DNA from: Eublepharis macularius
Lineage: Eukaryota > Chordata > Lepidosauria > Squamata > Eublepharidae
Reading direction: 5' to 3'
Length of the DNA stretch: 64,000 bases
NCBI RefSeq assembly: GCF_028583425.1
Contig: NC_072791.1
Location: forward strand, 194,718,311-194,782,310
The position numbers and the translations under genes are program-made. Below are positions 22,065 to 33,110 of the stretch, piece by piece (within the stretch, counting starts at the first letter, position 1; every line of letters starts with the position of its first letter). The notes under the pieces are model-generated. The model saw only the letters and a list, made by a program, of their open reading frames with translations, ran no database searches and was not told the origin of the DNA.

Positions 22065-24215
22065 CAAAGTCAAGCCATTGGGGGTAGCTCAATATAAACG
22101 TTCCTTACTTATTGCAATGGCGTGCTTTAGAAGATACAGCCGCCCTGCTAAAAGAAGATACAGCTGCTCAGGTCCGGGAGTGAATAATTGTTACAGTGTT
22201 TAAGGGTCTACCACACAGGTTTGTTGTTGATATCTGCTGACAATTGTATATTATGATGAATTTGTATAAATTGGATGTCATGTAAAATTGCTTATGGTAT
22301 AGTACGTAAGATGTTTGTTTTGCAGTGTTTGGCCACGCCCCTGAGGAAGATTCTATACGAAATCTGAGCTTTTCAGCCGGCCCCAGATTGGGTGTGCAGC
22401 CGTGGATTCCCTTACCATGTGTGGACATAGCTGTGCATGAATGCTACTTTATTTAAAGAAGATACAGGACACATTTTGTTTGGACCTTTGTATTTTTCAA
22501 GTTTAAGGAAGAATCATTGTATAAATTGTATTTGGTCATCTCACTGATTTAAGGAAGAATCATTGTATAAATTGTATTTGGTCATCTCACTGATTGATTT
22601 ATATAAGAAATACATATGGCCCTTTGGGCACTTATAATAGAGTTGTTATTAATTTGTAATTGTTGTTCCTTCCCGTGAGGGTTCTCTTTAGATTTACTGT
22701 TATAGTACGGGAAGTGCCATTGTTTTGTTGACCACCTGGCAGTTGGCAAGCCTACAGAGTGAGGAGTCAAAAATGGGTCTCCTAGACACAAGGCTGAACA
22801 CCCCACACTGGCTTTTGTGGGGTGGGTGCTGTTGAACCGAAGCAAGCAACCAGGGCGAATCATGCAAGTTGATTGATAGCAAGTCGCCTGGGCAGACTGT
22901 CCATTATGGGCACCATGATGTCTCCCTGTGGGCTGATTATCCCCCATACACACACACACCCCTGCGCTGTGACAGATGAGCTGCATCTGGCCTGCCCGAG
23001 CTCCACACAGTGGAGGGAGGTAGCACCCAAGCCCCAAACAAGGCCAGGTAGGTGTTGACCACCAATTGGGGGATGGAGGGTGCAGCAGGCTGGTGGCCTC
23101 TTCCTCTCTCTCCCCTTCCCTCAGGGCCAGGGCAGGATAGTGGTGGGGTTCTTTTCTAGGGCTATTTTTCCCTTCTAGTCTGCCCCTGCTTCCTCCCTCA
23201 TAAGCCAAAACAGGCCTGGAAATCCCTGCACACACGCACACACACTCTCACACATACCTTTTACTTCCAGAAACTAAGCCTTGAAGCCTGTCTAAACTGT
23301 GTGGCTGCCTAGCAATAACTACTGAGGACCCTTGCTAGGCTAGGTTCTTTTTTTAAGCTATAAATGTTGTTTCTATTGTTCTGGTTTAAAAAAAAAACCT
23401 TCGTGTTTTTTTTTTAAAGATTTCATATTTTTTATGCAAACCCAGGGCATGGTTCAGTTTCGTAGAAAGATCAGTCTGGTCTCTTAATGGCTCCAGTCCT
23501 TGGATTTAAGTATCCACAGATTTGGCCACATTGAACGTTAGATACATTGATGTATGAGCTTCAGTATTATACTGTTTGACTTCAATGGAGTTAGAAAAAT
23601 CTAACTCTGCTTAGAAAGGCACTGCTAGAGGAAGAGCAGGGCCCTCAAAGTCCCCGACTGAAGTAATTCTTGTATATTATGATCCTTGCAAAAACCCATT
23701 AAGATAGATCCATTTGAAGCTGAGGAAAGATTTCAAACAATTTAAAGCACTATGTAAACTTTTTTTTTTTACTTTTATGAGTAGACCCAGTAGGTTTTAT
23801 GCTTAAAGTAAACCGTTATTTTAATTATTAAAGCTTTGAGTAGACGCATACCTCCTCCCACCCTTAAAAGCAATTCTGTTCAGGAATCATAAAACTCCAG
23901 AATCATTTACAATGGAATCTCCCTGCGGAATTACTTCCCGTTTAAGCCTTTTGATTTCAGCCAGTTTAGGCTGAACTAACTCTGTATAGGATTGCACTGC
24001 ACCGAGGATCACTGGCTCGTCAAGAGATGGGTAAACAGAAAGGCTTCACTGCAGGAATGTGTTTCCAGTTACGTTTTAACCTGGCAAACTATTCTGTGAC
24101 TAACATGAAACTGATGTCCTTTTAACCTAAATCTGTCTAAATTGAACTTGCATAAAAGTGGGAGGGGGGACCCATAGAATTAGCACCCTATTAGTGTATC
24201 TATATGTGTCTATCT
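22065..24215. other. No gene recognised; a 46-bp tandem duplication
   Basis: A 46-bp unit beginning TTTAAGGAAGAATCATTGTA occurs twice in tandem at 22502-22547 and 22548-22593. The GC-rich part at 22700-23240 opens a long minus-strand frame of biased composition but no domain. A TAGGATTGCA-type repeat lies at 23940-24000. Confidence 0.5.
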
Positions 24216-24720
24216 AGAGAGCTGCCATGGTGTAATGGTCTGAGTGTTGGACTAAGATCTGGAAGACCTGGGTTCAAAATCTCTACCTTGATGTGGTGCT
24301 TGTTGGGTGCTTTAAGGCCGTTCTCTCTCTCTCTCTTTCAGCCTAGCTTACTTCACAGCAGGGCTTTTTTTTCAGCTGGAATGCGGTGGAATGGAGTTCC
24401 GGAACCTCTTGAAAATGGTCACATGGCTGGTGGCCCCGCCCCCTGATCTCCAGACAGAGGGGAGTTTAGATTGCCCTCTGCGCCACTGAGCGGTGCGGAG
24501 GGCAATCTAAACTCCCCTCTGTCTGGAGATCAGGGGGCAGGGCCACCAGCCATGTGACCATTTTCTCCGAGGGCAACCCACTGAGTTCCACCACCTCTTT
24601 TCCCAGAAAAAAAGCCCTGCTTCACAGGGTTGTTATGAAGATAACTTGAGAAAGGGACAACCAGTTACACTGCCCTGAATGCCTCAGAGAAAGTGTATGT
24701 GGTGGTGGGGCTGGAGAGTG
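24216..24720 (+). repeat. tRNA-derived squamate SINE, split by a hAT element
   Basis: The head, CTGCCATGGTGTAATGGTCT, carries a B-box-like GGGTTCAAAATCTC. The body runs to TTACTTCACAG, is interrupted at 24359-24619, and resumes CTTCACAGGGTTGTTATGAA. Confidence 0.75.
24359..24619. mobile_element. Non-autonomous hAT element, family A, canonical copy
   Basis: A 261-bp element with CAGGGCTTTTTTTTCAGCTGG-type left and AAAAAAAGCCCTG right ends. Perfect 8-bp target duplication cttcacag (24351-24358 and 24620-24627). The interior is almost fully palindromic: CTGATCTCCAGACAGAGGGG pairs with CCCCTCTGTCTGGAGATCAG around a short GCGCCACTGAGCGGTGCG loop region. It inserted into the SINE. Confidence 0.95.
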
Positions 24721-26019
24721 TACCAAACAATTATCAACTTTATGGACTCAAACAATCAGGTCCAAAGTTATAGCTGGGCAGGCCACAGATGGTCAGAAGG
24801 TAGGAGATCACAAGAGATTCAACCCTCCCTTAATTAACGTTGCCAAGTATCTCAGTGCTGTTAGGTACCAAGTTTCCACTTATGGTAGACTTGGCACATA
24901 TCAACAATTAACTTGGAAAAAAACCTTTAACAAGTCAATGCATATATTTATGCAAAAGGATATATATATATATATATCCTTTTGATCATGATGAGTCAAT
25001 GAACAAATTTTCCAAACCCGGGACTCCTGCCAACCCTGGGATGATCTAACACAGAGATACTAATCATATTTCTAGAACAAAAAGGATTTAAAATATATTA
25101 TAACTGAGAATCCTATTGCCAGTATTTTCCAGGGAACAGAGAACGTTTATGCTGGAGACTATTGCTGAGATCTGGGAATGTGCTTAAGACATTTCTTTAC
25201 ACATTGCACATTTACTAACAAAATCTTCTATAGAAGATTCAGGAATAATGAAAGTTAAAAAAAAGTTGTCATACTAGTTCTTATAACACTGTGGTGCATT
25301 TTGTGTCCATGCCGTTTAACGTGTCCGCTTTATACACAGCTGATCCTATTCCTCTACATGCAGAGTTTTAAAAGCCTCCAGAAAGAAAAGTGGGATTACA
25401 ATTGTAAAACCAAATAAAGGACTAATCTTTATTAGGAGTGTGAAAACTACAACAAAAACAGAGAGCAGACTTGTAAGTTCTTCAGATCTTTTCTTCAGGA
25501 TGCTTAGCAAAAATAAAACTCTGGGATGTGGCAGGAAGGGGTAGAAGAAATGATGTTTCTGGAAACGATGGAAAGTCCTGCTCAACAAATAGTAATAGTT
25601 CTAAGATGGAGTGGAGGAGATATGATGGAAACTTAATGAGGTTAGACTGTGGTGGGTGCAACAAAAGATCTCAGATTGCACCAAAGGCCACCAGGAGAAA
25701 ACTGCAATGGCAGCTCTGCCTTTGAAAACGTAAAAGACAGCAGTTATTCAGCTCTTTCCGTAGACTTTCTGCTCAGTGTAACAATGGCTAGCAACAAGCA
25801 CCAGGCGCCTTTCAAAGTCACCATAGGCCCCTTTGCAGAAATGTGGGACATTCCGCATCAAAGATCCCTTGCGCTGTTTAAAAAAATGGTACATATACTA
25901 TGGAGGAAAAGATTAAATGCAGTGGCAAATTTGTCCACGTGATCCTGCATGGATGAACATGACGGAGACTCGGTAACTTTAGGAACAATATTCAGTGGTT
26001 TTTGATGCTCTCAGCTCCT
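24721..26019. other. No gene recognised; short AT tract
   Basis: A pure (TA)n tract of about 18 bp at 24960-24978 is flanked by CAAAAGGA / TCCTTTTGAT as inverted sides. No exon or named repeat. Confidence 0.4.
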
Positions 26020-26720
26020 TCCTATCAGGTCAGTTTGTGGAATTCACTGCCAGTGGACACAGTAACGGCGATGAGCATAGATGGCTTTAAAAGGGCATTT
26101 GACAGATTCATGGAGGAGAGGTCTCTCAATGGCTAGTAGTAGCCATGGCTTCTGAAGAGTAACCTCCGTAGTCAGATGCAGCAGCAAACCTCTGGATACC
26201 ATTGCTGGGAGGCAACATCACGGGGCAGCCTTGGCCTCTCTGGCGTGTTTGTTGGCGAGACAGGATGTGGATTGACCATGTTCTTAAGTTTGCATCATCC
26301 TGCCCAGTGATGAAAATAATTTCTTCACACTGTAGCCTCTCATCAGAAATCTGGAGCAGCAGGAGAAAATTTTCCTCATTGCCTGACAGGATAGCAGGCT
26401 TAAGAAATGGCTCACTATTGTCAATTACTACTATGGTTGCCCCGGAAAGGCCCTCAGGTCTGTCCCCTGTGCCTTCTCTCCAGGGACTAATATTCAGAGG
26501 TCTACTGCCTCTACACATTTAACGATCACGGTCAATAGCCATCGACAGACCTATCCCTCGTGAACATCTTGGAGCTCTCTTTATAGCCTTCAAAGCTAAT
26601 GGCCACTGCTGCATCTCATGGCAGCCAAGTTCTGCTCATGGATTATGCATTGTGCGAAGGAACACTTTTTTCATCTGTCTTGAATCTACCATCCAGCAAC
26701 TCCACCGGGAAAGCTAGCAT
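26020..26720. repeat. Diverged LINE 3' region-like repeat
   Basis: AATTCACTGCCAGTGGACAC with AGATGGCTTTAAAAGGGCAT and GACAGATTCATGGAGGAGAG belongs to the same repeat as 45785-46400, in opposite orientation. The minus-strand frame at 26126-26518 lies in it and has no recognised domain. Confidence 0.5.
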
Positions 26721-28224
26721 AGAGCCAAATTAGACACAGTTTTTAAAAACATGTTGGGTTGAGGTTCCTCAGTCAGACAACCACTGTTGGGAACTAATTT
26801 CCCAAATACTACAAGGGTCCAGTTTGGATCAGAACCACGGCACGGGGCAGAAGGGGTCTCAGCTTTTCTCCATTTTCATGACCCCAAATGGCTCTGAAGG
26901 GGATTATTTGCCTAGTTGCAGGGCTGCACATTCATCCCCCTTAAAGGTTGTGAACAGGCTCCATAGAAGGAGCCCGAAAGAGTAGCCCATTGCCTTGGAA
27001 GGTGGAAGTGCAATGGTACAGGAAGCATTTAAAGAGAAATGAACAGGAAAACCCTACTATTATAACAACTGGAGTCACAGTGCAAGTAGAATAGGCCAAT
27101 GACAGCACCTTTTCAAAATGGTGACAGGAAGTATTAACCTATCAGCTGTCTCAGCTTTGTCGGACTCCTCAGTGAAGCTTGAGTCCTGCAAAGTCTTCTC
27201 AAATACGCCTTCCTTCAATTAGTTCGATATAAACTTTGATAAAAATCAAGGATCTAAATCTTAAACTTGGCAAGATTAAATCTTTGCAGTGTTAATGTGC
27301 AACATGGGAAAGATTTTCAGCTTTCGCTCCACATATTGAAGCCATTTTAAATTTTCTTAATCTCATTCAGGCTGCTCATTATAACTGAAGCTTTTTGCCA
27401 GTTTGTCGAGGGAAATTACAGTTTTGAGTGAACTGGGGTGTAAAAGGCAAGGAGGTCAGAAACCACATAGCCATCTTTTTTATCAGGTACCACCATATGA
27501 TTCCAAACATGCCTTTTAAAATTAACTTAATTAGGTCTCTATTAGGTCACTACAGGTATTTGAATACATTTTGTGAAGTCTTTATGTATCAAAAACATCC
27601 TTCTTCTATTCTTTTATTTCAGGAAGAGTTTCCATGGATCCCCCCATTACTAAATAAGATGTTATCCCAGGCTATCAAAACTGGGAATATATGCTAACGT
27701 TTTGTGCATTATGCCTTAAAAGCTTGCATCTAAAGGTAGGAAGTCCAGTTTTAACATTTGTTTTCTCAAAAGCAGGCCATGAACTGCTGTCATGGCAGTT
27801 TCCAATTTTGTAATTAAAAATATAACTATCATGGATAAAAGTAATGGGCCAACAACAATGCAAAAGCAAATTTACAATAAACATATCCTCAACAATAGGA
27901 CAGCCATCTTTTAAAAAAATCACTATTTTTTTTAGAAGCAGAAATAGGTACTACAGATTCTAAAAACTTAAAGACAACATGCACATATCTAAAAACTTAA
28001 AGACAACATGCACATATCAACCAATAACTGGGCAAAGAGAAACAGTTTCCTGATGCTTAAAACAAAGTCAGCTAGTTGCCAAATCTCTGTAGGGAGATCG
28101 TTCAAAAGGTCAGGGCTACAAAGAGGGGGGAGGGAATAAGGGTGACAAAGTTCCGGAGGGGCTCTAGGGGCTTATGGAATTGGCCAAGTCCTGTGATTCC
28201 CCCCTGCCCCCCAGTATGGTGGCT
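26721..28224. other. No gene recognised; 29-bp tandem duplication
   Basis: A 29-bp unit (TCTAAAAACTTAAAGACAAC plus nine bases) is repeated exactly at 27959-27987 and 27988-28016. Nothing else identified. Confidence 0.5.
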
Positions 28225-28306
28225 TGGGTTAAATAACAACAACAACCTTGTGCTTATATACCACTCTTCAGGACAACTTAACACCACACTCAGAATGGTT
28301 TCCAAA
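28225..28306 (-). repeat. tRNA-derived SINE, 3' portion (left piece)
   Basis: AACAACAACAACCTTGTGCT, then TATACCACTCTTCAGGACAA and GTGTTATTA, is the reversed 3' end of the SINE family. It continues at 29050 after an inserted L2. Confidence 0.8.
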
Positions 28307-29049
28307 GTGTGTTATTAAAGCGAGTCCAGAACACTGCTGCATGTGTCTTGATGGGCACACCATACAGGGCACATATTACTCCCATCTTGCAGCAGCTGCA
28401 CTGGCTCCCCGTCAAATTCTGGATTAGGTTCAAGGTTTTGGTTTTAACCTCTAAAGCCCTAAACGGACTGGGACCAGCCTACCTGCAGGACTGTCTCTCC
28501 CCATATGTATCCCAAGAGCATTAAGATCTTCAAATAAGAACTTGCTGGTGGTCCCCGGCCCCAGGGAGGCCTGGCTGGCCTTGAACAGGGCCAGGGCTTT
28601 TTCAGTCCTGGCCCCAACCTGCTGGAACTCTCTGTCAGAGGACACCCGGGCCTGCCAAGACCTTATGTCCTTTCAGAGGGCCTGTAAGATGGAGTTGTTC
28701 CATCAGGCATATGGCTGAGGCCAGTCTTTGACTTTCTGATTGCTTAGGAGCCTCCCTACCGGTCTCCCGCCAGGGGAGCAACAAAGTCATCTGCCCCCCA
28801 TAAGTGCTGTCACCAGAATATTATCAAACTATGGCCCCCACCCACTCATCTTGGTTTGTTTATGTTCAGATTGGGGAAATTGGAAGGGGCCGCCATCTGA
28901 TATGCTGTTTTAGGTATTTATGTATTTATGTTTTTCACATTTTAAATTTTATTTATATATGTTTTTATATTTTAAATTTTATTGTACCCTGCCCTGAGCC
29001 TGTTCGCGGGGAGAGAGGGCTAAAAATCGAACAAATAAATAAATAAATA
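28307..29049 (+). mobile_element. 5'-truncated L2 LINE inserted in a SINE
   Basis: The frame at 28309-28524 resembles the L2 reverse transcriptase C-terminal part (RVQNTAACVLMGTP, then ITPILQQLHWLPVKF and ALNGLGPAYLQDCL). The 3' UTR follows, with CCCTGCCCTGAGCCTGTTCG and an AAATAAATAAATAAA tail. A short duplication, ttatta, borders it (about 28301-28306 and 29051-29056). The upstream reverse transcriptase and endonuclease are absent. Confidence 0.8.
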
Positions 29050-29230
29050 AAAATTATTAGCCTCACAACAATCACTCTGTGAGGTGGGTGGGGCTGAGAG
29101 AGCTCTAAGAGAGCTGTGACTGACCCAAGGTCACCCAGCTGGCTTCAAGCACAGGAGTGGGGAATCAAACCTGGTTCTCCAGATTAGAGTCCCACACTCT
29201 TAACCACTACACCAAACTGGCTCTCTGGAT
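29050..29230 (-). repeat. tRNA-derived SINE, 5' portion (right piece)
   Basis: Reading reversed: head GAGAGCCAGTTTGGTGTAGT, B-box-like GGTTTGATTCCCC, body to AGTGATTGTTGTGAGGCTAA. Joined to 28225-28306 it restores one SINE interrupted by the L2. Confidence 0.85.
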
Positions 29231-29331
29231 GGTATGAGAAGAGAGCCAAAAGGAATCTTTACCCAGGGGTTAGGGTTGACTCATCCAAGTGGGGCCTGCA
29301 GATCTCCTGGTATTACACGTGTTCTCCAGAC

Positions 29332-30078
29332 TAGACATGGGCACGAACAGCATTACGAACAGAAAAAAACCACGAACAGCCCAATCTGCTGTTCACGAGC
29401 AAGCTGTTTGTGAGGCCCCATCCTAAGCGAACAGGTGGTCGTTAAAGGCCTTGTCCGTTGCCTTTGGCAGCCCTTCAGCAAGCCAGACAGTCTGGCGCCT
29501 GCTGCAATCAATCCTCTTGGCAACCGGAGGGAGGGACTGAACTCTGTCTGAACTCCTTCTGGCTTTCCTTCTGGCTTTAACCCTTCAAAGTACTTCCAGC
29601 AGAGAGTCCCGTTTTTGCCACTGTGAAGAGAAAATGACAGCCAACAGAGAGACCCATGGATCATGCCTTTCCCAGGGTGCAATCTCTCTGAACCTTGGGG
29701 GGTCTTCAGAGGACAGTGAGGACTATGTCCCCTGGAAATTTGGTGGGTATCGGACATTGGGAAGGTCAGTTTGTGGGATGTCTAAAGGGCCCTGCTCCTT
29801 GCACGTGGCAGGAAAGGGCCCTTTAAACTATCAGCTGGCAGGCAGCAGGGGGGAATCCCCCCTGCTGCCTGCCAGCTGATAGTTTAAAGGGATTTTTAAA
29901 GGGCCAGGTAAGTGGGTTTGAGGGGAGGGGGGCTAAGTGGGGTGGGGGTGGTTCTGGCCCCCACGAACAACGAACATGTCCAGGAACAGTCCATGTTTGT
30001 CCATGTTCGTTGTTCGTGGATGGCACCGAACGACGAACAAGGTGTTCGGGGTTTTTCTTCCACTCGTGCCCATGTCTA
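29332..30078. mobile_element. Complete non-autonomous hAT element, family C
   Basis: 747 bp from TAGACATGGGCACGAACAGC to CTCGTGCCCATGTCTA. Perfect 8-bp target duplication ctccagac at 29324-29331 and 30079-30086, diagnostic of the hAT type. The interior has many GAACAACGAACA / TTCGTTGTTCG motifs and the 73-bp palindrome at 29819-29891. No transposase frame. Inserted in this orientation opposite to the copy at 61721-62200. Confidence 0.95.
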
Positions 30079-30657
30079 CTCCAGACTACTTAGATCAGTT
30101 TCTTTGGATGGAATGGCAGTTTTGGAAAGTACACTGTATGGAATTATGCTGAACTCCCTCCCTGGGAGCCTACGGTGGCTCTTAGCAGCCCCCTGAAAGG
30201 AGCAGCATCTTGACTCAGAATGTGAGTATGAATCTACAGAAAAGGTTATCCACACAAGGATTCTTTTTAACATATTAGTGAGGTATTATGCTTGGAGGTA
30301 ATCCAAAAGAATTACTTTTCTGGATAATTTTCACAGAGTAAAGAGGTTAGTTTCAAACAGAGTTAATCCTTCATGTCTTTTTACTAACGGCTAATTAAAA
30401 TAAATTATAAAAAAGTCACAGTGTACTTTCCTACTGTAAACTACTCCTGGGTGGAGAACAGTCTACAACTGATATTCAGGATTTAAGAGCTGTGTCTTCC
30501 ACGTAGGCTACAACTATGACTAAAATAGTAACATAAGGATTTTTTTTTCATACTTGGTATACTGCTAAGCCGCTCCTTGCTTTTCAGAATACCATATAGA
30601 TGTGGATCAATGGTTCCTATCACATGCTTCATAGCAAATGCTAATTGCAGAAGGTAG

Positions 30658-30853
30658 CTAAGGTTGCCAGTCTCTCGTTGCTGCCTAGAGATCTCCAGGA
30701 ATTACAACTGATCTCCAGAGATCAGTTCACCTGGAGGAAACAGCTGCTTTGAAGGGTGGATTTTATGGCATTATGCCATGTTAAAATCCTTCCCCTCCCC
30801 CAAACCTCACCTTGCCCAGGTGCCTCCACCAAATCTCCAACCTAGAGTAGACT
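30658..30853. repeat. Copy of the 'gattgccaac' reptile repeat
   Basis: Twin of 21515-21710 within the duplication, with one substitution (the T corresponding to C21607). Confidence 0.65.
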
Positions 30854-30934
30854 GACCCACATATTTCAATGCAAAACCCTGTTCTTTAGCAAAACCCTGT
30901 TCTTTAGGGCTTTCCCCCCTATTTGTCTCAAATC

Positions 30935-31113
30935 CAGGGTTTTTTTTCAGCTGGAATGCGGTGGAACGGAGTTCCGGAACCTCTTGAAAATGGTCCAATC
31001 TAAACTCCCCTCTGTCTGGAGATCAGGGGGCGGGGCCACCAGCCATGTGACCATTTTCTCCAAGGGCAACCCACTGAGTTCCACCACCTCTTTTCCCAGA
31101 AAAAAAAGCCCTG
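30935..31113. mobile_element. Non-autonomous hAT element, family A
   Basis: Twin of 21792-21970, with the same 8-bp flanks ctcaaatc. Three of the six substitutions between the duplication copies fall in it (CGGAGTT, CCCTCTGTCTG, CTCCAAGGG forms). Confidence 0.92.
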
Positions 31114-31452
31114 CTCAAATCTATTATATTTATATCACACTGTTCTCTGAATGGTCACCCGTGTCTATCCTCTGGCCTCAAGAGGCATTCCTCTGAGCAC
31201 TTCCAGAGTGCAAACCGGCACCACTAGGGCAAACTTACATGGGAATCTTTACATCCAAGTTTATACCAGGGCCACAGATTTGGAGGGAACGGGAGACAAT
31301 AGTCAGTAAATGCAAGTAGATGGGATTTAACTGAAATGAATAAAAATGGTTTATTTACAGAGCAATGAGAAATGAGTTAAATATGGACACATACACACAC
31401 ACACCATATTGCAGCAAATACTAATGCCTAATAAATCCTATCCTAATAAATC

Positions 31453-31614
31453 CTGAGTACCCAGTTTCCTGGGGGTAAAGTGTAGATGACTGGAGAAGGC
31501 ACTGGCAAACCACCCCGTAAAAAAAAGTCTGCCAAGAAAACGTCATGATGCGACGTCCCCCCATGGGTCAGTAATGACTCGGTGCTTGCACAGGGGACTA
31601 CCTTTACCTTTAAT
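31453..31614 (+). repeat. Sauria-SINE-like 3' part
   Basis: GACTGGAGAAGGCACTGGCA, then AACCACCCCGTAAAAAA, CCATGGGTCAGTAATGACTC and an end of ACTACCTTTACCTTTA. An ACCTTT tail and Bov-B-like 3' part are known for Sauria SINEs; the tRNA head is missing or diverged. A reversed copy is at 40807-40956. Confidence 0.75.
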
Positions 31615-32719
31615 AAATCCTAAAGAGGTAGATATGAAAGATATACAACCTATCCTTGTGGAAGTCCCATAAGGTGTGATGAAAGGAGCAGAGAAGGAGG
31701 CTGGAGTGGAGAAGAGCTGTATTGCGTCTTCCAAGGTTCCTGCACTGATATGCAGGGGAAAGTCAAAGGAGAAACTACTTGTAAGTATTGGGGTTTCTGG
31801 GGGTACATTTATACTGAAAAGGTGTAGATTGTGGGAGAAATAGGATGTTAAGTGAGGATGCTAAGGAGAAGGGAAGGGGGATTTGATAGATGTTAGAGGA
31901 TGCAAAGGATGAGAGCTGGAGAAGAAAAGATGGATTGATGTGGATAGAGGGCTTTGAAATGGACTGAGAACCGACAGAGCATATAAACTGAACTGTATTG
32001 GATCCTTCATTGTCCAAAGAAAAACATAGTGTCTTCCTCAAAGATTGATATGATAACATGTCACTGTTAGATAACCAGTAGATCCCTGTATTGACGACTA
32101 AAGGGAGTCACACAGTTGAGACACAGCCATTTTTGGATGGGGGGGGGGGTTTAAAGACGTATTGATAAAGATGCTCTTTCCCAGGCAGAGCATGTTGTTT
32201 GATGTCGTGTTGTTACCAGACTGTTGACTTTCTCTAGGCCATTCTCACTGTCAATTGGCTGCATTTTTGGCTACAAAACTTGGGAGAGACCAAACTGAGA
32301 AATTAAATAATGCAGTGTTATATGCAGGCTACATTAGGGGTCTCAGCTACTCTGTTATGGTACTATGGTTACCACATGAAATCTAGGAAAATACCGGACT
32401 CCATAGAGAAGGTGATGGTGGTACTTATCTCAAGAATGATTGTCATGCACTCCCAGACACGGAGCGCTGATGTCTCTTCCGGAGCAGAGAGGCAGGGTTA
32501 GGGTTAGCTTCCTGTGTACGGCGCTGATCCTTCCCCTTCCTTGCCTTTCCTTTCCCTTCCTCCTCTTCTCCCTCTTTCCCCTCCAGCCAGTTGTCTGGTA
32601 TTTTGAATGCATTTCCTCTGGACAGTCCAAGGAGATACCGGACTGTCTGGGTGAAAACAGGACACCTGGTAACCCTATATGGTACTGATCCAAAAGCCTC
32701 AGCTGTTGGTTACACCACA
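31615..32719. other. No gene recognised
   Basis: Purine-rich around 31780-31930 and C/T-rich around 32520-32585. A G10 run lies near 32141. No exon found. Confidence 0.4.
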
Positions 32720-33110
32720 TGTCCGTCAAGGAGCTCAAAATGGCAGACATGGTTCTCCTTACTTCCATTTTGTCCTGACAAACATCCTGTGAAGTAGGCA
32801 ATGCAGCTTGTGGGAAGGATCTTAGCTGGCAGGCTGGACAATACAGGTGGGGGTGGTCCTTCAAGTATCCCCACCCCCAGGTCATTTAGGGTCCTAATGG
32901 TAAGAAGCAGCACCTTGAATTGTGCCCAGAAGCAGTTGGGTGGTCAGTGTAGATCTTTCAGCTCAGGTATGATACAATCCCTGTATTCAGCCCCTGACAA
33001 TAGCATGGCTGACACATTTTGGATCAACCGAAGTTTCGTAACAATTTACAAAGGCAGTCCCACATAAAGTATATTACAGTAACCTAACTTGGATGTGATC
33101 AGAGCCAAGC
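32720..33110 (-). pseudogene. L2-like reverse transcriptase C-terminal relic
   Basis: On the minus strand the frame resembles L2-type sequence: GYCNILYVGLPL, KLRLIQN, then FKVLLLTIRTLNDLG. Stops interrupt it. It covers only the C-terminal part of the domain; no 5' part is present. Confidence 0.7.

Larger units (their letters stand above)
29609..31207 (+). repeat. Local duplication, copy B (1599 bp, likely source locus)
   Basis: Partner of 20466-22064. The left boundary falls in the middle of the complete hAT family-C element, and the right boundary at the CTTCCAGA around 31200-31207. Sequence is continuous through the left boundary here, so this locus is best read as the ancestral one. Confidence 0.95.

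Noticed and set aside
22582..23241. 219-codon open frame on the minus strand
   Set aside because: It is the longest frame, but its composition is biased and no domain is visible. It includes low-complexity CA repeats and crosses the 46-bp tandem duplication. There is no splice or family support.
26126..26518. 130-codon minus-strand frame, initially considered a host exon
   Set aside because: It lies within a diverged LINE 3'-type repeat and has no splice sites that would join it to other coding sequence.
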